This document shows, piece after piece, positions 1-10,915 of a stretch of DNA of 64,000 nucleotides (its first letter is position 1; the number at the start of each line of letters is the position of its first letter). The notes beneath the pieces were generated by a model that saw only the letters and a list, made by a program, of their open reading frames with translations, was not told where the DNA came from and searched no databases. Made by a program: the position numbers and the translations under genes. Origin of the DNA: Stereocaulon alpinum (taxonomy: Eukaryota; Ascomycota; Lecanoromycetes; Lecanorales; Stereocaulaceae); the NCBI GenBank assembly GCA_018257865.1, contig JAEUBA010000089.1, forward strand, positions 62,001 to 126,000, given 5' to 3'.

Positions 1-94
1 GGTTTGGTGGTGCGTGATATTGTCCGTTTGATCCTTTGGGGCTGGCAAGCATTGCAATGATGTGGTCTGCCACCAGGTCAGTTGTGTGCCTTGG

Positions 95-662
95 TTACTG
101 TGCTTTGGTCTGCTTACTGAGAACTGTCCTGTCTCCTCCTCCTCGGCCAGGCATGCCTCTCTTGCTTCCGACGTGACTGGAGAGCCCAGCGTGGATGATG
201 ACGTTCTCAACGTCGTCGTAGGATGAGGTATCCAGTCCCGAGATGATCAGAAACTGGTGCTTCCCATAAACGGTTCTGGTGACATCCTTCAACTTTGCCC
301 TCAGGGAGCCTGAAACAGGAAACGTTTCCTGGCTGATGGCATGGAGTGGCAGCCTCAGTGCTGATCATGATGAGTCAAGAGCTATACAAGGCCTACGACC
401 GAGACAGCTTACACTGGAAATGGTTCACACCGGCTTCCACATTTCTGATCTCTTCCCGAGACAGATGCCAAAAGTAGGGAGATGTGTTCTTTCTGGAAGT
501 GGATTCGTCAGATGCGGCATTCGAAGTCAGGACAGTTCGGATGGAGGCTGAAGATCTAAGATTGCTATGGACCTGGACATATGGCAACAATTTCGCATAA
601 TTGACTATCGCAGGGGTATACCCCGTGCTATCATGAGGATCTTGAAGGGCATGTGGAGCCAT
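95..662 (-). CDS. Small hypothetical protein, two exons, about 154 aa
   Basis: Exon 1 is 662..413 and exon 2 is 309..95. The intron has a GTAAGC donor and a TTTCAG acceptor, and splicing keeps the frame. The start is the ATG at 662. I recognise no domain. The C-terminal part contains DTSSYDDVENV followed by a Gly/Arg-rich stretch. It lies about 470 bp downstream of zinc-cluster gene A on the same strand. A second small minus-strand gene sits in the equivalent place downstream of paralogue B (5701..6183), and its HTNDYDFASLES has a vaguely similar look, but I cannot claim homology. It could be a chance ORF pair; the clean splice junction is the main support. Confidence 0.4.
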
Positions 663-1129
663 GACAAGTCCTGGCTGGTAATTTGGGGTGCAGTGTAGCT
701 CATGAATATCGAAAAGGGGGCATTAACAAGACACTGCTGGACCCTCAAATAAAGCGCCTAGAACCAACCCTTCTCGCAGAGCCGCATTCTAACCTCTTTC
801 ATCGGGTTTGCATCTTCTAACTCTAGAAAGCTAGATGATGATGTTCGGCGCATCATTGATGGCAGGCTCGCGATAAGCTCAGCACCCCGCACCTGGGTGT
901 GGATGGCCTAATGCAACGTCACGGCATTTCTGCAGGATGCCGCCGATCGTTTCTCTTTGGGCATCAGTACATACATTCCGTTCCAATGGAAGCGAGCTCG
1001 TGGGGGTTTAATGTTCGTTGTGGCCCCCATAGGGCCTCCGTTCCCCCAGAGTCGAGCACATTACACGATGAATGAGGCAATAGCATGGCTGCAACACATG
1101 GCACCCACGTTGGTGTGCCCACCGGCGCC
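663..1129. other. Intergenic spacer, no gene seen
   Basis: Spacer between the small gene and the end of zinc-cluster gene A. Both neighbours read leftwards, so it holds the 3' region of gene A and the promoter of the small gene. No convincing ORF or repeat was seen. Confidence 0.5.
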
Positions 1130-3568
1130 TTAGCAAGTCGCTCCTTGGGGGAGAAGGAGGGCCGATATCCAGACTAAGGGACTGCCCCGACCAGCTTTTG
1201 CTAACGATCGAAGCTTCCCAGCTGCCGTAATTTGTCAGCTCGTAGTTCAGATTTGATGCAAGAGGTACATACCCTGGGATTGTACTAGGCTCCTTAGCGT
1301 GGCGAGAAATCTTAGATCCATGTCACTCATCCCTGCCTCCTTTTGAGACTCTTCATCCCACTTCATGTGCAGAGGCACGTTTCCGCGGCAAATGGCATGG
1401 AAATGAGCAATCAAATTTCGAGCGCCGTGCTCCCAAGAATCCATCATGATGTTCAACTGATCCGTCTAATCAGCGGCATTAGCCACATATCGAGTGGTAG
1501 GGCCAGCGGAGCAGCTTACCGTCTTGCCATAACGTTCGATTTGATCATGTTGATTCTGGTAGAGGAATTCTACGTTGGAAAGGAGGACCATGATGGTAAG
1601 TAGTATCATGAACCAATTCTGCTTGCTGTGACTCATGATCATTTTTTTCAGCTTGGACAAGACTTGTTTCCTTTGAACCTTCATTTTTTGCATCAGCAAA
1701 TTGTCGATCTGGGCATCTAACATGGGTGGTATAGGTATCCGCCCATGATATGGAGATGTTGGATCATCTACAGGAGTCATTCCTAGTGTTTCAGCCCCGT
1801 TCATAATGTTGAAGCTTTTGGAAACAAGCCGAGTCATGATGGCAATGCTCAAGGCTCCATCAAGTGCGTCACACTTAAGACGCCATCCCTTGTCAGTGTT
1901 GTTCCAGAAAAATTTTGGACAATATACTTACACTACCAACATGTCTCGCTGCCTCCGCTAAGGCACACTTAATGATATCATCACGGCCATGTTGAAGTTC
2001 CAGTAAGAGAGTGTTGAAGTTCGCCTTTATGAGTTTCTCGAGTTTTCCAGCAGTCTGTGTTAGTTCAGCAGCCGGCATAGCATATCGTGGGAGATCAATT
2101 CCGGCCCGTTCGCCGTTGTTACGTATCCAACACCTTGTCACAGGGATGCCAGGCACTACGGGGAATGAACGACAGTTGAGTTCCAAGTAAGGCCGCGTCT
2201 CAGGCCTCTGAGATTTGTCGGTAAATCCCAGGTTGTATAACTTGAGCCCCACGGGACGTTTCGAGCTCCAAAGACTAAGCCTCGGAACCCCCTCAGGGAA
2301 GCTCAAAGCGACTACAGAAGGTCAACATACCTGTCGAAGTGATTGGAGATACTACTTACAAGATCTGTATAACTCTGCGTCGCTGAGATGTGCTCTAAAG
2401 CAGGGTATTTTGTATATTGTAGTCGATGCACTGTCTCGACAAGTGATGCAAACACTACCCAGGCCGCACTTAAGTTACTGTCAGTCAGAATCGAGAGGTC
2501 TAGACATGGTCCTATGCTTACTTTGTCTCGCAGAACTTGGCAGCGTATGCAGGCTTTGGCTTGCCGGATCTCATTGACTTCATCATTGTTTCTTGCATGA
2601 GATCCTCGGCGCCTTTGCACTTTATTTTCCATTGAGCCAGTATCTATGTTGGAGTCTGCACACAGGAAGTGAGGCTCAGGATTAGTGATCGATAACTCAT
2701 GCTTTCCCACAATCGCAGTTGGTGCTGAAACATGATGGAAGCCGTCTTCCTCGCCACTCAAGCTTCCAAAGGACCCAAACATTTCCGGAAGCTGCTGCAT
2801 TCTACAGGTAGCTTGGGTTCCTCGGGCATTGAGCATTGAGCCAAGATCTTGGTGGTCCTGTGGACTATAGTATGGCGGACCGAGCTCCATGCCATCATCC
2901 ACATTCAGCTCTTCCCAGGAACCAATGGAGCCAGGACTAGGCCATCCATCAGATGAAGACAGGCTAGGAGACCTGTGACTATAGGTAGAAAACTCGAACT
3001 TTGGCTGGAGGAACCCTGGAGAAGCCAACGAGTGCTGGCCGCCGATAGCAGAATAAGAATCTTGAACTGCAGTTGGTGATATTGTATCGGCGTTCGAAGA
3101 AGCCTGTGGATGGTCAAACGTGATCTCAGGAACCGTGATCCTCGAAAGTTGGGGGAATGTCTGCGAAGGACAATGGCGCTGATAGAGGTTGCTGTTGACC
3201 GAAGACGAGTCATCAAGAGTATTATCCGGGCTTCCAGGGAGCCCAGCGCATGACATTTGGCTCTGTGCGAAGTTCTGTCCCCAGCAACCGGCCCGATTGA
3301 CAGGCAGCGAGTCAAAAGTATTGCTCCCATATCTCTTAGCAGTTTGATCCGCAGGCTGGCTTTGGAGGGCATTCACGGCCGGAGCACTGGAAAAAGCCAT
3401 CTGACCTTGCCATAGACTCCCGGTCGCAATAGGCGGCTCTGCGAAAGGAGTGGGATTGATGTTGGCGGAGACTTCATTCAGCGATTCGAGATACATTGCC
3501 TGAAGCCAAGGACCATCAGTGACTGGATCGGGTGCGAAGGCCAAAGCAGACTGATGATAGGAATCCAT
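1130..3568 (-). CDS. Zinc-cluster (Zn2Cys6-like) protein, tandem paralogue A
   Basis: Exons 3568..2522, 2468..2360, 2311..1932, 1873..1520, 1465..1273 and 1221..1130 splice in frame to about 724 aa; an upstream ATG at 3610 would add 14 aa. Residues 1-335 are Ser/Pro/Gln-rich and probably disordered. A cysteine cluster starts near residue 340: CIRC-x6-C-x5-C-x2-C-x12-C. It resembles a fungal Zn2Cys6 DNA-binding domain, but the last spacing is longer than usual and the cluster is internal rather than N-terminal. Then comes FRAHLSDAELYRS, a conserved middle region (SFPEGVPRL...LYNLG) and a helical region with a hydrophobic stretch near residue 600. A tiny last exon encodes SPLVWISALLL. The order and intron positions match paralogues B and C. 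A transcription-factor role is inferred from the cysteine pattern only. Confidence 0.8.
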
Positions 3569-3610
3569 GTCTGTTGTAGCGGCCCGCGTTCCATGAACCA
3601 CTCTTACCAT

Positions 3611-4637
3611 CGTGGCGGTTGGGTCTTTTTCATCTGGAATCAGTAGAGGAAGGAAGAATCTATGTCCTACGTGTCCGGAGGATATTTAGCCTTAAAGTGG
3701 GGAATGTAAGCACTCCGAGCGCGATCGTCATCATGTCATTGGTGTCTAAGGTCCTCTAACAAATCGGGCGTAAAGCTTTTGCAGGGAGCAGCTTAGTGGC
3801 TCAAGCAACGCACTGCGCGATTTTTACAACCCATGCCGTACCGAAGAGGCTATGTACGACTGATTTATGCATGAGATTGATGGCAGACACGCAAATACGC
3901 CGTGCATTCATTTCAGAATGTGCTTGGAGCATGGACGTGGCTGTGGTGGCTGCGCTGCGCCACCATTGGCCGCCAAGAAAAATCTACTGATCGCTTGTTG
4001 TCACCACTTACAACACTAACAGTCTCTACATGATATGCTAGCAAATTTGGTGGGCTCACCTTTGATGGACATCATCGTTGCCCAGGGTGGGCATTTCTTC
4101 CACCTTGAGCTGGAATCTCGATCGGGACATTGACCACGAGTCGCTGCCTAGTTGAAACTATACTGACTTATGGTTTGCGGTTGACTTCGTGTTTCATCAC
4201 CTAGGATTGAGAATTTGGCATGGGCCCATTGAGCCATAGATTAGAGGAACGGCCATGTCTGACACGTACTACCATGGCCATTCACGCTGAAGTCCTCCTC
4301 GGCTGACTATCTATCCCAAGGATTGCTCTGGGACGGGGCTCTAGAATGCGACTTTAGTACGGCCAAAGACTGGCTGGTAATGAAATGGACATGCGCCACC
4401 TCTAGTCGTTAGTGCTCGGATCCTTCTACGATTAGTGATGACAAGGATTGGCGGCCAAGTCATAACTTGTCGACACGGAGAGAATATCTACGCTCGTACG
4501 GAGACATTGGCAGCGACGATGGCATCCTATATAGGTGGATCAGAACCCCAAGATGTCTCAAATAATTGTACATCAGAAAGGGGGCTCTTCACTGTATTGT
4601 GTCTCTTTCAAAAGCGACAAAGGACTCGGAGAATATT
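3611..4637. promoter_or_regulatory. Divergent intergenic region between gene A and low-complexity gene 1
   Basis: About 1 kb separating two divergently transcribed genes, so it should hold both promoters. Short ORFs here (for example 3796..3990 plus) look like chance. No repeat or RNA gene was seen. Confidence 0.45.
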
Positions 4638-5121
4638 ATGTCCAGCAACGGATCTGGTCGATGGTCGAATGGCTACTACTATGGGAGCCTAGGCAATAGA
4701 GATGCGGCTTCTAGCCAACCTTATGATCAGCCTTCTGGCCAAGCAAATCCAAATACAAGTGCGCACTCGTATGGTATATATTTTACCTACAACATATGGT
4801 GTTCTCGCTGCAAACGCTAATGCATTTGAAGGATCCAATGGCAGTCAAAGTCAGAGTTACGCTCTTCAGAGTTATTCTCAAAGCCAGCAAGACCCGTGGT
4901 CTACTTATACCGCTCAACAGGCCTATAACCCCAACAACTATCCAAACAACTATCAAACTAGCGGTTCCCACAACGCCTCTTATGGGAATCCGAACAATAG
5001 TCCTTACAATGACCCTCACACCAACCGAAACAACGATGCTTCCGACCATTCCTACAGTAATCAAGGTTACAACGCCGACAACAGACCTCACAACAGTCAT
5101 GGAAGGAATGCACGACGGTGA
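4638..5121 (+). CDS. Asn/Gln/Ser/Tyr-rich low-complexity protein 1, about 141 aa
   Basis: Exon 1 is 4638..4773 and exon 2 is 4832..5121. The intron has GTATAT as donor, a CTAAT branch-like site near 4816 and a GAAG acceptor. The protein begins MSSNGSGRWSNGYYYGS, runs on in Asn, Gln, Ser, Tyr and Pro (for example NPNNYPNNYQTSGSHN) and ends in a basic NARR tail. There is no signal peptide or membrane segment. The composition is prion-like. It lies between zinc-cluster paralogues A and B and faces A. A longer protein of similar character lies between B and C. Function unknown; the simple composition means similarity to other proteins would be weak evidence. Confidence 0.6.
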
Positions 5122-5700
5122 GGCTTTTGGCATGGCGTCTTCTACACACCCGACTCCGCAACACAAACTTGGGCGGTCAATTCTGGGTGGTGGCTGATGC
5201 ATACCAAGCTTCCGTGAGAGAAGTAAGTGCAACGGGAATGCTTTGCGAGGACCTAGTGTTAGCCTGGAGTTTATTCCGCGCAATCTGATATTAGCTTTGG
5301 GCGCAGCGAGGAGGTCCGCATTCATATTGGAGGCACAAGTCATTCCGATACCCATGGAGCGTTCATATAAAGTAATGTTTAAATTCCAAGGCGTCCTATT
5401 GACACGAATGATAAAATTCAAGACAGCTGGGCTTCCTCCGACCCACTTTTCCCCCACTGCTTCACTAATCTAGCTTCAAAATCATTGCTTCCTGACAATT
5501 GGCAGCACCATCAGCCCCAAAGCGCAGCCCTGGGGCTAACTCGCGGCAGACTCGCGGGCGACCCAGAGGGTTGCCGATTACCGTCCGCAGTGAGAACCTT
5601 AGCTTATTCATCCTACGGGTTGCAGCCTCTGCCGCCTTGCAGCCTAAGGATTCAGCTGAGTAAGACTAGGAAGCCCCGCAGATCTTCGCAGTAGCTCATT
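5122..5700. other. Intergenic spacer, convergent gene ends
   Basis: Between the 3' ends of low-complexity gene 1 (plus) and a small minus-strand gene. ORFs at 5243..5473 and 5485..5694 have no recognisable features and I do not support them. Confidence 0.4.
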
Positions 5701-6183
5701 TTATGTTTCATAAGGCTCTTTCTGGTCAGGCTGAATGTGAGCGGTGGTAGCGCTATGTCGTGGAAGCCTTGGGTATGGTATGAGCACGCTATAATCGTTC
5801 CCTACGAAATAGGGCATGCTTTCGAGAGAAGCAAAGTCGTAGTCATTGGTATGGTGTATACTAACTTTCAGCAGGCCTGGATCCTCTTGTAGTGAGTCCC
5901 AGGGCCACATGAACACGATGCTGCCTTCGACCAGCCCGTTCTTTATGTGCCGTCGCTGAAACCGAGCCAAGCGAACACTGACCCTCGCATTCAAGACCGA
6001 TAATGGTGTGATTGCCAGATGTTGTAACAGAGCGCCTGTAGCGTCTGTCTCCGTCTCTTGTATTACCACACGTAACGTGTCCGGTCGAGCTTGTGGGTAT
6101 GGTGTCGGTATAGATCGTGACCAAAGGTATTAGGGTGGTGTCTGTGAGGTACGGAGGACGACTGTGGTTCGTGGGCAGGTCAT
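5701..6183 (-). CDS. Small hypothetical protein, two exons, about 139 aa
   Basis: The long open frame 6089..5701 has no good ATG at its start. It can be joined in frame to a short first exon 6183..6153 (MTCPRTTVVL...) through a 63-bp intron with a GTACCT donor, a CCTAATACC branch-like site and a CAAG acceptor. The product has a mixed, protein-like composition (LRVVIQETETDATGALLQH, VFMWPWDSLQEDPGLLKV) and no signal peptide or membrane segment. I recognise no family. It sits between low-complexity gene 1 and paralogue B, the same slot that the 95..662 gene has relative to paralogue A. Confidence 0.45.
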
Positions 6184-6791
6184 TTCGAGGCCGTCAGGGG
6201 CCACCAAGCATTGGGGTCACATTCTCAGAGATTGGATCTGAATGCGCAGCTGTACACTGAGAGCAGCCTCCCATAGGAGATGTTTGATTGCTTCAACAAA
6301 CGGATGCAGTCTAGCAGGACATTCCCAAGGCCTCAAAAAGCGTTGATGTCAACTTTCGCGCTTCATAGAGCTTGCTGAGCGGTCTATGGGATCAGTGTTG
6401 TCCTCACGCGCGCGAAATGTAGAAGATGATCGTGGGATGAGGGTGGACGTCGTCAAGACATGAGCTCTGTACTGGTGTGGCTTATCGCCAGGGATCAGGG
6501 GCACTCTGGAGTCGGTTAATGTAGCATCGAGGTGGTGGCGATATTCCTTCCATCCTATGTTGGCGGATCTTCCGCGAAAGCGATCTCATTGGAAGGCCCG
6601 CCAGTGCCTATCTTGATTGGCGGTTGTCCCCCAGGCGAACGCCCACGGCGCATGGTCGGTCAATTTTCAAGGCGGAGAAGGCCCAATCTGGAAGAGAACT
6701 CATGCATGCTAACGCATGCAAGTAAACCCGTGGGAAATTACAGAGTACTATTGGTCAACATGATGCATGGCGTGAACGGATGACCGGTGCG
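6184..6791. other. Intergenic spacer, no gene seen
   Basis: Lies between two minus-strand genes, so it should contain the promoter of the small gene on its left and the 3' region of gene B. The ORF at 6532..6783 has no supporting feature. Confidence 0.4.
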
Positions 6792-9156
6792 TTATCTTAG
6801 ATCTTCTGTTGGTGGCATGAAAAGAGCAGAGATCCAGACTAAAGGCTCCCCTGGGGCGCCTCGACTTCGGCTGCGGAGCTCTGCTTCTGATACATGATCA
6901 GCGGTTACAAAGAGGGGGTGTGGCCTATTTCAATATTATCGTACCTCGAAATTTCAATGAATGCTTTAGAGCGTCGAGATATTCCAGTGTTTGCCTATCG
7001 ATACCGCCTATTTTCTGGGCTTCATATGTCCAGTCCATGTAGAAGGGTATCTCACCATGACATGTTTCGTGGAAGTACGTGTTGAGGATATTGGCGGAAG
7101 GTTCCCAATCGTTCATTCCGCTTATTCGCTGTTGAGACTAGGAAAGCGCGTTAGACTTATGACATCCCAAGGACAAAATTACTGACAAGATAGCGCTTCA
7201 TCTGCCGAACCTGATTCTGATAAATGAATTCGAGGTTGAGGTTGAGGACGAATATCGTCAGGAAGATCATGAGCCAATCCTTTCGCTTGTTAGAGCCTAA
7301 CATCGTATCCTTCAGCTCTACCAAGGTTTTCTTTTGTATCTTTTTCATCTTGCGCATCATCAAGTCATCGAGCTGCGCATCCAGGAAAGGAGGAAGAGGA
7401 ATTCGATCGTAATATGGTGACTCGGGGTCAGTGACTGGGGATAAGCCGAAAGTCTCTGTGCCTATGAGGTTAAAACTCTTCGAGATAAGCCGACTGAGTA
7501 TGGCAATATCTAGAGCACCTTTGAGCATTTTGCACTGAATGGTCAAGAGCATCGTTAGCACAGTTCAGGCAAGGCAATGGGCACTTACCTTTCCGACGTT
7601 CCTCACTGCCTCGACTAAAGTACTCGAGACGATGTTGTCTCCCTGGCTCTGTATGAGCTCACGGGCCAGCTGTTGCCAATTGTTCTCCAGAAACAAAATA
7701 AGCTTATCTGCCATCTTGTTGAGTTGTCCCGGAGGTATAGCATACGCAGGCAGGGGTAGGTCGATCTTCTTGCCATGACTAACCCAACTTTTGCTCAAAG
7801 ATATCTGCGAAGGTGCTTTCGTCGGATTGAACTCTTGGCAGACGACTTCCACTTTAGGTCGGTCTTGGGGGGCGCCAAACGGCTCCACATGCCCCGCATG
7901 GTATATGAAAACTCTCAACTTGGGCTTCCGTGCCCTGCTTGAGGCATTGAGCTTTGGGATCCCCCCGTCTGGAAACATTAACGATCCTTGAGTATCGTCA
8001 ATTACGCCCGAAAGCGAATCCTTCCTCAAAGGACTCACCTGATCTGAAGAGGCTTGTATCGGTCAGACGTGCTCTTAAACATGGCATCTTATGAACCGTC
8101 CCGTTATGCCAGGCGACAAGACAGGAATCGCAATCACCACTGAGTCCGCACTAGGCAATTGATCAGCAGTCTCGTCAATGGAAGGCTAAACTTCCTCACT
8201 TACGTCTAAATGCAAAATCTGGCAGCGGATACATGCCCTTACATCCCTTACCGCTTTCGCTTTGTCAATTTGTTCTCTGGTACGGGAACTTGACCGCTTC
8301 CCTTGCATTGCTGGCGATGCCAGCAATTGTTTCGAGTTCCGATCTACCGGGGGAGGCCGAAGACTTGTATTGAGGGTATCATAATCATTTGCCGGTGAAC
8401 ACACATGTGATTGACCAATATTAGACCACCCGAGCTGGTCCTCGTTTAATTCGTACTGTGGGCTCGGCGCTCTTGAAAGATGCTCTGCTGGACTTGACGG
8501 CCCTGTGCTTCGGACACCCTCCATGAAGTCTGATTCGTCCCAGTCCTCTAGGCTATTCCATGGGCCACCAAAGCCATCGAAGTGGTGGGCCATCAATGTG
8601 CCCATGTCTTCATCATCTCCTTCACTAAAGGAAGCATTGGAAGGGTATGTTCCAAACGCCACGAAGTCCGGGCTTAGAATATTTGGCCCTTCTTCGAGTG
8701 ATGCTGGCGAAGACGTTTGTATTGACACTCTGGGACTAGGACCGAAGTTGGCATGTGTATATGAGGAGCTGGTTACACCGAAACGAAGTGCCGGAGATGG
8801 ATCCAATAGGATTTGAGGAACAGACAATGTGGGAGCCCAAGGATTCGGTTGTACGTCGACGCACGGCACCGCACTATATCGAAAGTAATCATGCTGATCG
8901 TATCGAGGATTCTGATGCAAGCCCGCACTATGCTCGGGAGCAGTTGCAACCGACCCGGAACCGGTGGAGGGGAATCCTGTGGAATGACCCAAGTATGTGA
9001 TTGATTCACGATAGCATTCTTCTGCTTCTGCCGGCGGTACCCAAACAAGCGGCCTGTCAAGGTGTTTAAGGTCAGTGTTATCAGATATTGCATCCCTGAA
9101 GCAGCGAACCTTGATTCATATGACCCAGATGGGACTGATTGGCCCGAGTAAGACAT
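6792..9156 (-). CDS. Zinc-cluster (Zn2Cys6-like) protein, tandem paralogue B
   Basis: Seven exons: 9156..9110, 9053..8204, 8150..8039, 7986..7589, 7534..7187, 7128..6945 and 6886..6792, in frame, about 677 aa. The first intron has an unusual GTTCGC donor; without it the open frame lacks an ATG. The cysteine cluster begins near residue 290: CIRC-x6-C-x5-C-x2-C-x13-C, followed by LRARLTDTSLFRS. As in A and C, an intron falls exactly between the second and third cysteines. The middle domain has FPDGGIPKL, then LPAYAIPP, the block SRLISKSFNL...PYYDRIPLPPFLDAQ, a hydrophobic helix (WLMIFLTIFVL) and a last exon with EPLVWISALFM. Likely a nuclear regulator by analogy with Zn2Cys6 proteins; target and partners unknown. 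It has one more intron than A because its N-terminus starts in a separate exon. Confidence 0.8.
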
Positions 9157-10180
9157 ATCACGAGCTGGTGATTATGAGTGGCCTACGAATCGGTGGTCTT
9201 TTCGAACGAAAGGAATGTGAAAAACAAGCAAGAGGCGAACATTAGGAATTGTAGGAAATACTTCTCTGTACGATTTATCACGTTGCGCACCAGAGTTATT
9301 GGCTTAGCTCGGCGCAGCAAATTGTCACATTACCTTGCTCGGCCAAGAACCTTCAAGAATAGTGAAGCTGTGGGTCTTTATGGCACCGTTCCATCGTCTT
9401 CATGATAGTCTGCTGACTCTTGTGATCTTGCTTCTTTTTGGTGTGTGGCTGGTAGAAACAACCTGATAGGCTGTGTATTGAACCTTATTGCGTTGGCGAA
9501 CGAAAGGCGAACTATAACGCCTGGATTGGCTACACACGGCCACATCACCCACGGTTCAGGCAGACTCCACGGCTTCTTTGAGTCCTCCTGTTAACGTTCA
9601 CCAGCCACAGACCTCAGCGGGCAGTGCTCGTCCGTCCACATGACTCTACAACAAATTTCAATCCAGAGAGGACTCCTACAACACCGCCTCAATTTCTCAG
9701 GTTCCTCTCTCTCTTACACAGCCGCGTACAAGTGGATTGATGTACACTAGATATGCTTGGCACAGAGTGTTGAAACTGTCACTATACGCGAGATTTGTCA
9801 TCTCCCCACGGCGCTCTGTATCACTCCGGAGATAGTAATGCTTGAATTTCTGGAGACAACTTGCTCAGATTTTGTCGCAGATTCTCGAGCTGATTGCTGA
9901 TCAAGCCAGTACTGTGTTGATATTTGCCAGGTTGTGCTAGACTGCCATCACTGTCAGGCTTGGCAAACGTTCAGTATAACCCAACAATTATAGTTTCATT
10001 CTACCCGCCGGAGAAAATGCAGGAAAATACTAACCGGGGGAATTTGAAGAAAAGAGTAGCTCCAGTGTATAGTATAAGAATGAGGATGGCTCTGCCCCAG
10101 GTTGGAGCACCTCAATCTCAGACGCATCAACATCCATAAAATTATCTGAATAACTACAGGCGAACAAGAAAAAGATCATC
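9157..10180. promoter_or_regulatory. Divergent intergenic region between gene B and low-complexity gene 2
   Basis: About 1 kb between divergent starts, equal in layout to the A / gene 1 spacer. It should contain both promoters. No supported ORF, repeat or RNA gene. Confidence 0.45.
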
Positions 10181-10915
10181 ATGAGCTCCAGAGACTCCTC
10201 AAAGGGATACTCAGGGGGCATGAGCTCCACGAAGTCTAACAAAAGTGGGTATCAGCGCGAACGTGGCCAGTCTAGCCACTCTCAGACTGGTTCGAATCAT
10301 TACAACCAGCATCAGGACCATCAGTACCAGAACGTCCAGTACCCTCAAGATACATACCCGAACGGCCAACCTCGGTACGCCGACAGCCAACATGCCAGCC
10401 GCCAAGATCCATACAGCCACGATCTAAGCGGCCAGTATCACGCTAGCAATGGTCCGGTGGGGCAATACCAGAGCAATCGGTATCCAACCGGTAATTCCCA
10501 GAGCAGACAGTATCAAGACCATCCATACCAGAATCCGAGCCGTGGATACGATGAGTATCGTAACGCTCAGATACAAGATGACATGGACCAGGATATTGAG
10601 AAAGAAGACAATGACTACCGCAACATCGGAGCTCAAAATGGCGACTACCAAGGGACCCACCATCAACATCGCCGGCATCGAAAAAAGGGCAACGAGAGCG
10701 AGCAGTACCAGAATGGTGAGCAGGATCCCAAAAAGCAAGGCGGAAAATTCGGAGCTAATCATCCGACGTCGACAGAGGCCCGGAACTACGGGTATCAGCC
10801 CCCCCGTTACGGTAGCGATGCAACAGAAAGCGATCCCTGGTCCCCATACAATACTCGATACACCTCCTTCGAGAATGAGCCCAAGAATAAGCCGAGGAGG
10901 CGAGGTGGAAGATGA
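10181..10915 (+). CDS. Gln/Tyr/Asn/Ser-rich low-complexity protein 2, 244 aa
   Basis: Single-exon frame starting MSSRDSSKGYSGGMSS. Most of the chain is built of Gln, Tyr, Asn, Ser, His and Asp, with loose QY repeats (GQYHASNGPVGQYQSNRY). A more charged patch follows (DDMDQDIEKEDNDYR, HHQHRRHRKKGNE), and the chain ends in KPRRRGGR. It has no signal peptide or membrane span. The start MSS, the Tyr/Gln/Asn bias, the DPW and basic tail, and the position head-to-head with a zinc-cluster paralogue are all shared with gene 1. This suggests the two are duplicated or analogous partners. The strong bias points to a disordered, possibly self-associating protein; the cellular role is unknown. Confidence 0.65.
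   Translation: MSSRDSSKGYSGGMSSTKSNKSGYQRERGQSSHSQTGSNHYNQHQDHQYQNVQYPQDTYPNGQPRYADSQHASRQDPYSHDLSGQYHASNGPVGQYQSNRYPTGNSQSRQYQDHPYQNPSRGYDEYRNAQIQDDMDQDIEKEDNDYRNIGAQNGDYQGTHHQHRRHRKKGNESEQYQNGEQDPKKQGGKFGANHPTSTEARNYGYQPPRYGSDATESDPWSPYNTRYTSFENEPKNKPRRRGGR

Noticed and set aside
4783..5457. Long minus-strand ORF of 224 codons with Val/Ile repeats
   Set aside because: It is the antisense shadow of the Asn/Tyr-rich plus gene; the valine and isoleucine runs come from AAC/TAC repeats read backwards.
10424..10762. Hydrophobic minus-strand ORF resembling a membrane protein
   Set aside because: Antisense of the Gln/Tyr-rich gene 2; hydrophobicity is an artefact of the codon complement.
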